Shown here piece after piece: positions 33,333 through 41,706 of a stretch of 51,826 nucleotides of DNA. The position numbers and the translations under genes are program-made. How positions within the stretch are numbered: position 1 is the stretch's first letter; each line of letters begins with the position of its first letter. Where the stretch lies: contig JAGQNT010000051.1 of the NCBI GenBank assembly GCA_020427965.1, positions 1 to 51,826 on the forward strand, read 5' to 3'. Source of the stretch: Candidatus Saccharimonadota bacterium. GTDB lineage: Bacteria; Patescibacteriota; Saccharimonadia; Saccharimonadales; UBA4665. Below the pieces are notes generated by a model. The model saw nothing but the letters and a program-made list of their open reading frames with translations. It was not told the DNA's origin and did not search any database.

Positions 33333-34415
33333 ATGAGTTTATCGATTGGTATCGTTGGTCTGCCTAATGTCGGCAAATCTACCCTGTTCAATGCACTGAC
33401 TGGCAGTTCCATTCTAGCCGCCAACTACCCGTTTGCCACGATTGAACCTAATACTGGCATTGTGCCCGTCCCAGACCCCCGTCTGGATAAATTGTCCGCG
33501 ATGTACGACAACGCACCAATCAAACCCGCCACGGTCACATTTGTTGATATTGCTGGCCTCGTGGCTGGCGCCAGCCAGGGCGAAGGCCTGGGTAATCAGT
33601 TCCTGGCCAACATTCGTACCACCAATGCCATCGTTCAAGTTGTTCGTGCATTCGACGACCCAAATGTGCAGCATGTCGACGATCAGCACGACCCCAAAAA
33701 AGACATCGACGTTATCAATACCGAGTTGATATTGGCTGATCTGCAAACCGTCGAAAAGCGAAGCGCCAAGTTCGAAAAAGAAGCCCGTGCTAACCCAAAA
33801 CTAAAGCCTGTCGCCGATACTTACGCCAGGGTCAAAGCATTACTAGACAGTGGCAAAGGTGTCTGGGACGACCCGTCAATCGACCGCGAGCACATTGCCG
33901 ACCTGCAACTGCTCACTGCCAAACCAATAATTTATGTATTCAATGTCAGCGAAGACGACCTCAGTAACGACGCCAAAAAAGCTGTATTATCCGCCCTGGT
34001 TACTCCATCACAATCGGTCTTTGTTTGCGCTAAATTAGAGTCAGAATTGCACAGCTTAGATCCAGACGACGCAGCCGAAATGCTACTGAGCTATGGCCAG
34101 AAAGAATCAGGTCTTATCCAACTTATTCATGCTGCCTACGACACGCTGGGATTACAAAGTTACCTCACAGCTGGCGACAAAGAAGTCCGTGCTTGGACTG
34201 TTGCCAAAGGCGCGACTGCTCCGCAAGCAGCTGGTGTCATTCATGGTGATTTCGAAAAGGGCTTTATCGCCGCCCAAGTCATCGACTATAACGACCTAGT
34301 GGCCGCCGGTTCCGAACAAGCAGCCAAACAAGCTGGCAAAGTCCGTACCGAGGGCAAAGACTATGTCATGCAGCCAAACGACATTGTCGAATTCAGATTT
34401 AACGTCTCAAAATAG
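33333..34415 (+). CDS. ychF: Ribosome-binding ATPase YchF/Ola1
   Basis: A 360-residue protein of normal length. G1 is GLPNVGKSTLFNALTGS and G3 DIAGLVAGASQGEGLGNQFL. The altered G4 region is YVFNVSEDD (NxxE-type), as expected for the ATP-preferring YchF. The C-terminal TGS domain has VRAWTVAKGATAPQAAGVIHGDFEKGFIAAQV. It binds ribosomes and is linked to stress and redox responses. Expression appears leaderless. It converges with the first GDPD gene 2 bases apart. Confidence 0.95.
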   Translation: MSLSIGIVGLPNVGKSTLFNALTGSSILAANYPFATIEPNTGIVPVPDPRLDKLSAMYDNAPIKPATVTFVDIAGLVAGASQGEGLGNQFLANIRTTNAIVQVVRAFDDPNVQHVDDQHDPKKDIDVINTELILADLQTVEKRSAKFEKEARANPKLKPVADTYARVKALLDSGKGVWDDPSIDREHIADLQLLTAKPIIYVFNVSEDDLSNDAKKAVLSALVTPSQSVFVCAKLESELHSLDPDDAAEMLLSYGQKESGLIQLIHAAYDTLGLQSYLTAGDKEVRAWTVAKGATAPQAAGVIHGDFEKGFIAAQVIDYNDLVAAGSEQAAKQAGKVRTEGKDYVMQPNDIVEFRFNVSK

Positions 34416-34417
34416 TA

Positions 34418-35401
34418 CTACCCACGAAGCCAGTCACGGAGCGCTTTGGGTTTGTTTGTCATGATGTAGTCGACCTTCGCAGTAATATTCTGCTTCCAGC
34501 CGGCAATCTTATCTAAAGATACCGGCGACCCAGCCGTCATACCCAAATCATGCACTTGTTTGACGAAGTTCTTTCGTTCTGACAATGTCAACCCACCTGG
34601 TAGCGTAGTGTACCCGTAACCCTTATCATGAATGTCTTGTGGCGAAAGCGGACATTCTGATGTTTGTTTAAAGCCAACGACAATACCCAACAGATCGGGG
34701 TTATCAATAATTTCCTCCATATTGGCGGTTGAACAGGCATGATTTGTGGTTGGCGCATTCCAGAATGTAATCTTTTTCAACATCTTAGTGGCACGCAATT
34801 TGGTAACCGTGGCTATTAGTTCAGCATCGCTGGGCTTCCATTTTATTTCAATATTACAAGGTATCTTGTTATTTGCCGCATAATTTACCCATTGCTTGAG
34901 CGTCGGCAGCGGCTCACCACCTGTGGTACGGAAATAGGTAAACTGCGCATACGTCACCATGCTCATTTTCGTCTGCGGATTGAGGTCAGCTTCACTCGCG
35001 CCGGTAGCGTCACGTGCAGCCGCAATACTCTCGTCTGTCACAACTCGGCCAATGGTGGTGTCGTGGAAAATGACAGATCGACCTTGCGCTTCAGCACCGT
35101 CGTCACTGGCAAGTCGCCAGGTGTCTGTCTCGCAACCAACTCCAATTTTTCCGTCAAATTTCAGAGCTTTCATGGTGTTTTCGTTGGTAGTACTGCTGGA
35201 CGTATACTTGGCACGATGCGATACAACGCTGGTTGTGCGGCAACGCTTGGCGAGCCAGGGTTTGCCTTGGTTGGTAAAGTACTTTTCGCACGGCGACTTC
35301 GTAGCGGCGTTCGCCTGCTGCAACGGAGCAACCAGCACACTCACTACTAACAGTGTGAATACTGCTACGATTAGTATTGGTTTTCTAAACATGTTTCGCA
35401 T
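34418..35401 (-). CDS. Secreted glycerophosphodiester phosphodiesterase-like protein (1)
   Basis: 327 residues with a signal peptide ending QQANAA near residue 33. The GDPD fold motifs are VSHRAKYTSSSTTNENT (the HRG...ENT position), CETDTWRL (ExD metal site) and VIFHDTTIGR (HD). GDPDs release alcohols from glycerophosphodiesters, for example host phospholipid or teichoic-acid degradation products. HRG reads HRA here, as in the neighbouring paralogue. It lies 14 bases downstream of the second GDPD gene; both are exported. Confidence 0.85.
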   Translation of the reverse strand: MRNMFRKPILIVAVFTLLVVSVLVAPLQQANAATKSPCEKYFTNQGKPWLAKRCRTTSVVSHRAKYTSSSTTNENTMKALKFDGKIGVGCETDTWRLASDDGAEAQGRSVIFHDTTIGRVVTDESIAAARDATGASEADLNPQTKMSMVTYAQFTYFRTTGGEPLPTLKQWVNYAANNKIPCNIEIKWKPSDAELIATVTKLRATKMLKKITFWNAPTTNHACSTANMEEIIDNPDLLGIVVGFKQTSECPLSPQDIHDKGYGYTTLPGGLTLSERKNFVKQVHDLGMTAGSPVSLDKIAGWKQNITAKVDYIMTNKPKALRDWLRG

Positions 35402-35415
35402 ACCGACCCTAGTGG

Positions 35416-36375
35416 TTATTTCTGGGCTTCACACCACGCGGTGTACTTTTGCGGGAAGTCTGTTTGGATCGACTTGTAGTAGCCACCACCGCCTTTTGAT
35501 GCGTAGGCTTTGTAGTTTGATTCACCGTTGGAGATGCGACCTGCGAGCTTGATGCCGGCCGCCTTCATGGCGTCCATGTCTGCCTTGGTCACTTTGTTGT
35601 ACTGGATGGCAAGGATGTTCAGGTGAGCTTTAATCATATAGTCTAGCTTTCCCGAATCAGCGAATTTGCCACTGATGTGAGTCTTCCAGTTGGTTACAAT
35701 GGCGCTATTCTTATCCTTGATTTTCTTCAGGAGTCCGAGGTTTGATGAAAAAGCCTCTACGCGTTTTTCCATGGATGCGTCTGTAATTGCAGTGATGAAG
35801 TTGTCAATCGCCGTATCCGTCCACTCTAGACCTGTGCCCTTCAGCTCTATGCGCACCTTACTAATAGTCGAGTAATTTTGCGCAGTAGCAATCGCCTCTG
35901 ACATAGTAGGTACTTGCAGATTGTAGTGGTTCGTTTTGAGCGCCTTTATTTGTGCCAGAGTCATGTCGGTGACGTACTTGAGGTCAGCGGGCGGTGCATC
36001 TGGATTAGTAGTATCGATATACGTCGTGTTTGAAGCCGTTCGGTCGTGCATGATCACTAATGTGCCGTCTGCTTTTGACGTCCAGACATCGAGTTCTACG
36101 CTAATGTCGCGTTTAGCTGCGGCTTTGATAGCCGGTCTCGTATCCTCATAGCCACGTTCAATGTTCTCATCTTTACCACCCAACAGTGCTCGATGCGCAA
36201 ATGGCTTCATCTGCTTGCACGATTGGTACAAGGTCATGGCGCTGGCGGGAACACTCATCACAAAAACAGCACTGATCAAGACTGCCAGAAAACTAGCGCT
36301 GATTGCTTTGGTCTTTTGATGTTTCGACTGAATCTTCACCATGTTTGGTGATTTCTTTGACAATAAACGGCTCAT
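35416..36375 (-). CDS. Secreted glycerophosphodiester phosphodiesterase-like protein (2)
   Basis: 319 residues. A signal peptide (AISASFLAVLISAVFVMSVPASA) follows a basic start. The motifs are FAHRALLGGKDENIERGYEDT, VELDVWTSKADG (ExD) and LVIMHDRT (HD). It is a paralogue of the adjacent GDPD (similar order, same strand), so the pair reflects a tandem duplication or a two-enzyme unit. GGGAGG precedes the ATG. It is likely to scavenge glycerol phosphate from host lipids outside the cell. Confidence 0.85.
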   Translation of the reverse strand: MSRLLSKKSPNMVKIQSKHQKTKAISASFLAVLISAVFVMSVPASAMTLYQSCKQMKPFAHRALLGGKDENIERGYEDTRPAIKAAAKRDISVELDVWTSKADGTLVIMHDRTASNTTYIDTTNPDAPPADLKYVTDMTLAQIKALKTNHYNLQVPTMSEAIATAQNYSTISKVRIELKGTGLEWTDTAIDNFITAITDASMEKRVEAFSSNLGLLKKIKDKNSAIVTNWKTHISGKFADSGKLDYMIKAHLNILAIQYNKVTKADMDAMKAAGIKLAGRISNGESNYKAYASKGGGGYYKSIQTDFPQKYTAWCEAQK

Positions 36376-36462
36376 ACTGACCTCCCGAAGAGCTTACGTT
36401 TGTATTATTATATCATAATGATACGATAATTGTAAATAGTTTCCATCGAACAGTTAATAAGC

Positions 36463-36525
36463 TGAGTGATCCGGGTCGGAGGTTTGTTGATGGCTTGCGC
36501 CCAAACCTCCGGACCCGGAAAACTC
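36463..36525 (-). terminator. Long hairpin ending GC-rich cassette 1
   Basis: An interrupted stem of more than 20 bp (36463-36490 with about 36500-36525) follows the cassette gene on the minus strand. There is no U-run. Intrinsic terminators without a U-tract are common in actinobacteria. Confidence 0.6.
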
Positions 36526-36549
36526 AGTTCTGCTTGCCTCCTCTCGTGG

Positions 36550-37053
36550 CTACTTTTTGAGCCGCCAGATGCCGACGTCGTGCGACTTGTAGACGCCGCC
36601 AGAACCGGGAACCGGCTCAGCGCACGACTCGGTCGCCAGGTGGGGTCGACCAGATGATCGACTCAACTCTCGCGACAGCCGCGGGCCGATGTGCTTGACG
36701 TGCTTGTACATCTTGATCAGCGTCCAATGCTGCGTCTTGCCGGCCACTTGCGTGACCATCTGGGCGCCCTTCTTCAGGCGTCCAGCCTGGTTGCTGAACA
36801 GGCACTTGGACGGCGGGTACTTGAAGTAGCACGCGTGGACGGCCACCTCAACGGTGCCGCGCTGTCCGATCCTGTCCTTCTTGGCCAGGTAGCCCGCCCG
36901 GATGTTGTGCCCCATGTTGAGGGCTCCGGACTTCAGACGCCTGACCTTGATGAGCGCGGCCCCCTTGAACTTCAGGGCGCGGACGGAAAAGTGCCCGTAC
37001 GGGCTCAGCCTTTTCCCGCCGCGACCGTACGTCCCGACGTGGTGGCGTGGCGC
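36550..37053 (-). pseudogene. Frameshifted C-terminal part of cassette 1 protein
   Basis: An open frame of 167 codons has almost only G or C in third positions and continues just where the upstream gene (37005-37763) stops. It has no credible start: the first ATG is at 36915, well inside the conserved-looking sequence. It is preceded by a stop only at 37054-37056. It carries FSVRALKFKGAALIKVRRLK and, later, HACYFKYPPSKCLFSNQAG. The simplest reading is a single gene of about 400 codons broken by a one- or two-base frameshift near 37020-37056, or a sequencing error there. Confidence 0.55.
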
Positions 37054-37763
37054 TCACCGGACGGCGGCAGCGTGCACTTGCGCTGCACCGTGGCGCGGTC
37101 CAGGACCTCGCCGTCGGACTTGAGGACGACGTGGGTGCCGGCCTTGAACGGGCCGAACTTCTTCGTCTTCTCGCCACCCGGGCCCAGCCGGAACCACCTG
37201 TTCAGCTTGACGTTGCCGCCCCGCTTGGCGATCAGGTGGAACGCCGCCTGGCCGGTCGCCGTCGACTTGTTCCGGATGTGCATCCGGAAGTGGCCCGCCA
37301 GGTTGGTGCAGTTGGCCGTCAGGTTGCCCACGGGCTTGGCGCAGTCCGGCGTCGGCGGGGCGCAGCCCTTGGGTGCGGACGGCTTGGCGCCGAACGTGTG
37401 CGACTGCGGGAAGTCGCCGGCGTTGGTGATGGTCCAGTCGTCGGCCTGGACGACGTCGAAGTTGTAGGTCTCGCCCCACTTGGCGGTGTAGACCTGCTGC
37501 TTGACGACGACGTCGTTCACCGTGTAGCTGACGTGGCTCACCACCGGCACCGAGTAGAACGGCTTCTGGTAGACCACCGTCTGGCCGTCCGGCGCGCAGC
37601 TCACGCTGCCCTCGGAGACTGTCACCGGCGGTGCGTAGACCTCCTTGGGCACGGTGCACTGTCCACCGGCCAAGGCGGCGCTGGCTGTCAGCGCCATGAT
37701 CGCGACCACTCCGGTCACGACGGTCGAGCCTCGCCGCAGCGAGATCTTCGGTAGGATCCTCAT
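37005..37763 (-). CDS. GC-rich secreted Cys-rich protein, unknown (cassette 1)
   Basis: 252 residues. The ATG at 37763 has AAGGAGGGG about 8 nt upstream, much stronger than neighbouring genes. A signal peptide (VVTGVVAIMALTASAALAGG) is followed by a beta-rich domain with six Cys (QC, SC, GC, DC, NC, KC), which suggests disulfides outside the cell. It includes GHFRMHIRNKSTATGQAAFH and RWFRLGPGGEKTKKFGPF. I do not recognise it. Third codon positions are almost all G or C, unlike the host. The reading frame ends soon after GERHATTSG, where a second frame takes over. Confidence 0.65.
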   Translation of the reverse strand: MRILPKISLRRGSTVVTGVVAIMALTASAALAGGQCTVPKEVYAPPVTVSEGSVSCAPDGQTVVYQKPFYSVPVVSHVSYTVNDVVVKQQVYTAKWGETYNFDVVQADDWTITNAGDFPQSHTFGAKPSAPKGCAPPTPDCAKPVGNLTANCTNLAGHFRMHIRNKSTATGQAAFHLIAKRGGNVKLNRWFRLGPGGEKTKKFGPFKAGTHVVLKSDGEVLDRATVQRKCTLPPSGERHATTSGRTVAAGKG

Positions 37764-37853
37764 ACCGGATCCCCTCCTTGTCTTGTCCTTCTTGCAGCCC
37801 GAGAAATCTTCCCGAGACAAAGACGCTCGCCTCTGGCGAACTGGACCCCCGAA

Positions 37854-37899
37854 TGGGTCGTAATTGAATCACAAAAGATTATGCGCCAATTACGACCCA
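37854..37899. promoter_or_regulatory. 13-bp inverted repeat upstream of cassette 1 gene
   Basis: TGGGTCGTAATTG (37854-37866) and its exact reverse complement (37887-37899) flank a 20-base AT-rich spacer, inside the right end of the cassette. It could be an operator or a recombinase site. Confidence 0.5.
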
Positions 37900-38082
37900 C
37901 TGGTGTAGAAAATAGCAGAACTGAGTTTTTAAAAATAACAGGGGTCAACGAACGAATCGGACCACCTATTTGAGCCCAAAGGACTCACCTCCGCATATCT
38001 CTATGCAGACCGAAATAATATAGCATAATTGTAGATTTTTGTAAATGGTTATTCTTACAATGGTTCACTCAATTAACAGAGG

Positions 38083-38943
38083 TCACGAGTTAACGATGGC
38101 AGTATCGTTATATCGTCGTTTCTGACTAACCAAGGGCAGTCGAGTATAGGCGCTAATGACTGGCAGAACCCGTCGGGCAGCCCCGATACTGATCTGTTGT
38201 GGTGAGATAGGCGCGTGCGTATGAGCTGTCGAGGTCTGATTTTGTACAACTGGAGTGACTGGTGGTACTGCCGCACCACTCTGCCGCGCGTCAAATGCCT
38301 CGGAAGCTACTTGCTCAAACGGGTTTTGTGGCACATCAACGGGAGATTGGACCGGTGGTAATGGAATGCCACCTTGCTGCACCATCATTGCCGGTGGTAC
38401 TGCAGTGGACACAGGCATACTTTGGCCTGTTCGTAGTGCATTAGCCTGATCCAAAAACTGTTGTTTGTGAGCCGCTAACAGATACAAACGAAGTTGCTCG
38501 TTCATCTCCTCTAGGTGCTGTTTCTGTTCAGACTGATGCCCTTCTAGATCTTTCTTGATCTGAGTCATCCTGGCCTGGACGTAGTTAAGTAACCGACGCA
38601 GCCGCGTTTGGTTCAAACTCGTGAAAAGCAGCACTTTGTTACCAGTGCTAATACGAATTTGCGCTCCCATCAGACGGTGGTGCAAATCCAACTCATTAAT
38701 CAGGTCAAAGCGCACATCATGGATAGTCAGATAGCCTAGGGGCTTCTTGTCGACCAGCAACACCCGGTCCTTAGTGGAGACCAATAGTGCAAAACCGGCT
38801 TCATAATAGCCGTTGACACACTCCTCTATTTCCTCGTCGGGCATCAGAATATTACAGAGCTCATCTACCTCTGACCGGCCCCAACCCGTGTAGCGAAAGT
38901 TGATGTTACGCAACTGCTCTTCTAGGCGTTTTCGGCTGATCAT
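38083..38943 (-). CDS. PH-like domain protein with coiled coil and disordered tail
   Basis: 286 residues. The first ~115 resemble a short bacterial PH domain (GFALLVSTKDRVLLVDKKPLG, then YLTIHDVRFDLINELDLHHRLMGAQIRI). A coiled coil follows (about 118-165, LLNYVQARMTQIKKDLEGH onward) and then a long Pro/Gln/Val-rich disordered tail. The function is unknown; it is probably membrane-associated. AAGGAGG lies 5 nt before the ATG. Its TGA is overlapped by a copy of ACCTCTGTT on the minus strand. Confidence 0.65.
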   Translation of the reverse strand: MISRKRLEEQLRNINFRYTGWGRSEVDELCNILMPDEEIEECVNGYYEAGFALLVSTKDRVLLVDKKPLGYLTIHDVRFDLINELDLHHRLMGAQIRISTGNKVLLFTSLNQTRLRRLLNYVQARMTQIKKDLEGHQSEQKQHLEEMNEQLRLYLLAAHKQQFLDQANALRTGQSMPVSTAVPPAMMVQQGGIPLPPVQSPVDVPQNPFEQVASEAFDARQSGAAVPPVTPVVQNQTSTAHTHAPISPQQISIGAARRVLPVISAYTRLPLVSQKRRYNDTAIVNS

Positions 38944-39079
38944 GATGACCTCCTTAGTGCTTTAATTTTACGAGATAATCGCCTGCTGGGTCGGTAAAAT
39001 TGATTACACATATTGTGCGATCTTTATCACACGACGCCGAAATCTAGCCTTCACTCAACCGATGTGTCATACTGAATGT

Positions 39080-39733
39080 ATGCTCGCGACGCTGCAACAA
39101 ACAGCCGAACTGGTGGAACTATTTCGAGGCGGCCGCAAACTAGAATTCAACAAAGGCGACTATGTCATCCATCCCGGCGAATTACCGCCGGGTGTTTTTT
39201 ATATAGAACGTGGCTTGGTCAAAGCCTACGATATTACACGCTACGGCGATGAAAACCTGCTGATAATCCGTAAGGAACACGAGCTATTCCCTCTTATCTG
39301 GGCAATCACGGGGCAAGAACGACAGGTTATTTACCAGGCGCTGGCTCCAACCACTGTTTGGCGCATTAGTCGCAAAGAATTCTTGGATTTTATGCAGGCC
39401 AATACTGAAGCCATGGCCCCACTCCTGGACATGACACTAGAGATGTACCGGCTACACAGCGAGCGAATAATTAACCTAGAGTATCGCACCGTGCGGGAAC
39501 GCCTCATATCATTTTTACTAACCATGAGTAACCGTTTTGGCGTCAAAACTCCCGATGGCCTGATGATTGAGGTACCACTAAAACACCAAGACATTGCCAG
39601 TTCTATCAACGCAACTCGCGAAACCACCAGCCGTGAATTGTCAGCACTGGACCGCAAAGGACTTCTCAGCAGCAAACAGTCACAAATCGTCCTAAAGGAC
39701 ATCGAAGCACTGGAATCCCATCTCACCCGCTAA
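39080..39733 (+). CDS. Crp/Fnr-family transcriptional regulator
   Basis: 217 residues. A cyclic-nucleotide-binding-like beta-barrel (FNKGDYVIHPGELPPGVFYIERGLVKAY) and a dimerisation helix precede a C-terminal winged helix. The recognition element is IASSINATRETTSRELSALDRKGLL. There are no Fnr-type Cys clusters, so the effector is unknown. The ATG at 39080 is preferred to 39062 because CATACT ends exactly 6 nt upstream (leaderless) and the fold begins there. Confidence 0.85.
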   Translation: MLATLQQTAELVELFRGGRKLEFNKGDYVIHPGELPPGVFYIERGLVKAYDITRYGDENLLIIRKEHELFPLIWAITGQERQVIYQALAPTTVWRISRKEFLDFMQANTEAMAPLLDMTLEMYRLHSERIINLEYRTVRERLISFLLTMSNRFGVKTPDGLMIEVPLKHQDIASSINATRETTSRELSALDRKGLLSSKQSQIVLKDIEALESHLTR

Positions 39734-39739
39734 CTTAAT

Positions 39740-40197
39740 GTTACTTTCTGTATCGACAGAAAGTAACCAAAGAACTTTGGCCCATATCCGTTTCCGCCGG
39801 GTGCTTCCCGCTGGATTATGAGCTTAGTCAAAGATCGCCCTCACAAAACTTGCTTCTAGCAACTTTCGTTCGGTTAGACATACTCTGACTAGCCAAGCCC
39901 GCTCATAATTCAGCTTCAGCAATCGGGAAAGCCGAGGGCCGATCAAAATCAAACGAGACGATGACTAGCGCAGACCTGGGGGTTAATGGCGTATGGAGCC
40001 AGCCTGGCTCAGCTGTTGTGGCACATTACAACTTCCGATAGGCGGCGCGAGCTTGTTTGAGCTAAGCCTGGCTATTGCCAGTGGCAATGGAAGGATTGGT
40101 GAGTTCTCGCGTCGGTTGTAATTGTTAACAACTGCTGACCGAGTCTGGTGGAGTGGCCTTGAACTTTTGGTTACTTCTCTTTTAAGAGAAAAGTAAC
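39740..40197. repeat. Non-coding element with terminal inverted hairpins
   Basis: No gene is visible in these 458 bases. The left end is a perfect 12-bp hairpin (39740-39751 with 39756-39767) and then a CCAAAG/CTTTGG palindrome (39767-39780). The right end is a related hairpin (40170-40197). Inverted, the two ends align over about 45 bases around GTTACTTT, AGTAACCAAA and GGCC. Inside, a second imperfect inverted repeat (ATTATGAGC with GCTCATAAT) is present. It may be a MITE-like element or a large structured RNA. The end hairpins can also serve as terminators for the two convergent genes. Confidence 0.55.
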
Positions 40198-40199
40198 TG

Positions 40200-40856
40200 C
40201 TAGTGCCAGTTCAGTACAATTTTCTCGATAGTTTGAATGATTTTAGGCTCGTCGGGCACATCGTTGTTTTCGTAATAGTGATCGGTGTCTAGGTAGTTAT
40301 CAACCACGGACAGGCAGTAGATGTCGTCGGATAGCACGTGCATGTAATCCACGGCTGGTACGCTCGCCAGCGGCGTGGCTACGACAATCCCCTCTGTTGC
40401 AACTGGTTTCAGATACTGCACTGCTAGATCCAGACTGTGGCCGTTTTTGAGCCCGTCACTGACCAAAATAATATGTCGGCCACGCAGCAAATCTTTACGA
40501 ATTGTACCGCCACTGCCAACCAGGCGGTGCATTTCCTGCAACTTCGTCATCTTTTGCTGTTCAATATACTGGTAGTATTCCGCCTGTAATTCGCCCAGCA
40601 CATACGAGGAATAGGCGTTATTGTAGGTAAATGAACCGTCTTGGGCGACACTGCCAACCGCTTCGGGCTCCTGCGGTATATTAATATCCTCACTCAGAAG
40701 TAAGTTGATAGAACAGTGCAATTTCGCCGCGATTTGGGCCCCCACAACAACACTGCCGTAGCTCAGTGCCACAATCGCCACGTTTTCGTAGCGATATTTC
40801 GGCATTAGCTGGCTGGCCAACATGCGGCCGGCCTGGGTCCGATCCGAGAAGTACAT
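40200..40856 (-). CDS. Type I phosphoribosyltransferase-domain protein
   Basis: 218 residues. The N-terminal part has MYFSDRTQAGRMLASQL and VAIVALSYGSVVVGAQIAAKL, and the PRPP-binding loop ILVSDGLKNGHSLDLAVQYL matches the VDDGxxTG pattern. This resembles the predicted phosphoribosyltransferases of the COG1926 type. The substrate base is unknown. TACACT ends 8 nt before the ATG, so it may be leaderless. Confidence 0.75.
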   Translation of the reverse strand: MYFSDRTQAGRMLASQLMPKYRYENVAIVALSYGSVVVGAQIAAKLHCSINLLLSEDINIPQEPEAVGSVAQDGSFTYNNAYSSYVLGELQAEYYQYIEQQKMTKLQEMHRLVGSGGTIRKDLLRGRHIILVSDGLKNGHSLDLAVQYLKPVATEGIVVATPLASVPAVDYMHVLSDDIYCLSVVDNYLDTDHYYENNDVPDEPKIIQTIEKIVLNWH

Positions 40857-40886
40857 ATACGCTCAGTGTAGCAGTTTCGCTTGTGC

Positions 40887-41606
40887 TTAAGCTAGAGGTT
40901 TCAAGAGGTAGAAGCGCTCGCGATTACCTTTGCCGCCCGCGATGTCTGAATCCGCCTTGGCTATCACCACAAAATGCTGACGTGCCCAATCTTCAAAGTT
41001 CTGTAGAATTTCACGGCGCAGCTTGTCATTTTTGATCACCCCTTTGTGTTTCAGGTTATCGTGGCGAGCCTCAAATTGTGGCTTGACCATAACGGCCAGC
41101 TGAGTCTGAGGGTTGCACAGTTTCACGACGCTTGGCAAAATCTCGCGCAGGCTAATAAACGATACATCGGCCACGACAATGTCGATAACTTGGTTGGTTG
41201 TAAAGTCGCGAATATCGGTCTTTTCATGGAGTTCAATGCGCCTGTCCTGACGCAAAGATGGATGTAGCTGGTCGGTACCGACATCCACGGCGATGACTTT
41301 TTTGGTGCCGTGCTGCAGCGCATAATCTGTAAAACCGCCAGTACTACTGCCGACGTCCAGGACAGTTTTGTGGCGGAAATCCAGGCCCAGTTTGTCGGCC
41401 ACGCTGGCTAATTTTAGCCCTGCCCGGCCGACATATTGGTCGGAATTTGTTGACAAAATCTGATCTGTTTCTGACACAATTGTCCCATTTTTATTGACAA
41501 TTCTGCCATTCACTTTGACCTGGCCAAGTTTAATCATACTTTCGGCCTGCGACCGCGTAGGTGCCAGGCCCCTTTCGACCAGTGCTTTGTCTAAACGTTG
41601 TTTCAT
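40887..41606 (-). CDS. tlyA: TlyA-family rRNA 2'-O-methyltransferase
   Basis: 239 residues. An S4 RNA-binding domain (RLDKALVERGLAPTRSQAESMIKLGQV) precedes an FtsJ-like methyltransferase domain (VLDVGSSTGGFTDYALQHG SAM motif, then VVADVSFISLREILP and VKPQFEA). TlyA methylates 16S/23S rRNA cytidines at 2'-O and has been called a hemolysin. I use the ATG at 41606 with AAGG upstream, not the longer frame that starts in the hairpin region. Confidence 0.9.
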   Translation of the reverse strand: MKQRLDKALVERGLAPTRSQAESMIKLGQVKVNGRIVNKNGTIVSETDQILSTNSDQYVGRAGLKLASVADKLGLDFRHKTVLDVGSSTGGFTDYALQHGTKKVIAVDVGTDQLHPSLRQDRRIELHEKTDIRDFTTNQVIDIVVADVSFISLREILPSVVKLCNPQTQLAVMVKPQFEARHDNLKHKGVIKNDKLRREILQNFEDWARQHFVVIAKADSDIAGGKGNRERFYLLKPLA

Positions 41607-41632
41607 AATTACCTTCAATCTTACATGAAGCT

Positions 41633-41678
41633 GCCCGGCGAGTAGAGATTGGTCGGAGACCAAAATTACCCGCCGGGC
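41633..41678 (-). terminator. GC-rich hairpin ending cassette 2
   Basis: The stem GCCCGGCG/CGCCGGGC (41633-41640 with 41671-41678) encloses a second hairpin (TTGGTC/GACCAA). Outer bases GAAGC/GCTTC extend it with gaps. It lies about 30 bases past the cassette 2 stop on the minus strand. It has no U-run, as in cassette 1. Confidence 0.6.
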
Positions 41679-41706
41679 GTGCGTGCTTCAGGGCCAGTGT
41701 TGGGTG

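Larger units (their letters stand above)
36519..37929. mobile_element. GC-rich cassette 1, flanked by a 16-bp inverted repeat
   Basis: AAAACTCAGTTCTGCT (36519-36534) recurs as its exact reverse complement at 37914-37929. The 1.4 kb between is GC-rich: 44 of 60 bases are G or C at 37081-37140. Flanking genes are about 45% GC. The cassette holds one secreted-protein gene with an apparent frameshift. There is no transposase and no clear target-site duplication, so movement would need a helper or homologous exchange. Confidence 0.6.

Noticed and set aside
37047-37754. Long plus-strand open frame opposite cassette 1
   Set aside because: Low-complexity Arg/Val/Leu-rich translation and no ribosome-binding site; it mirrors the minus-strand gene.
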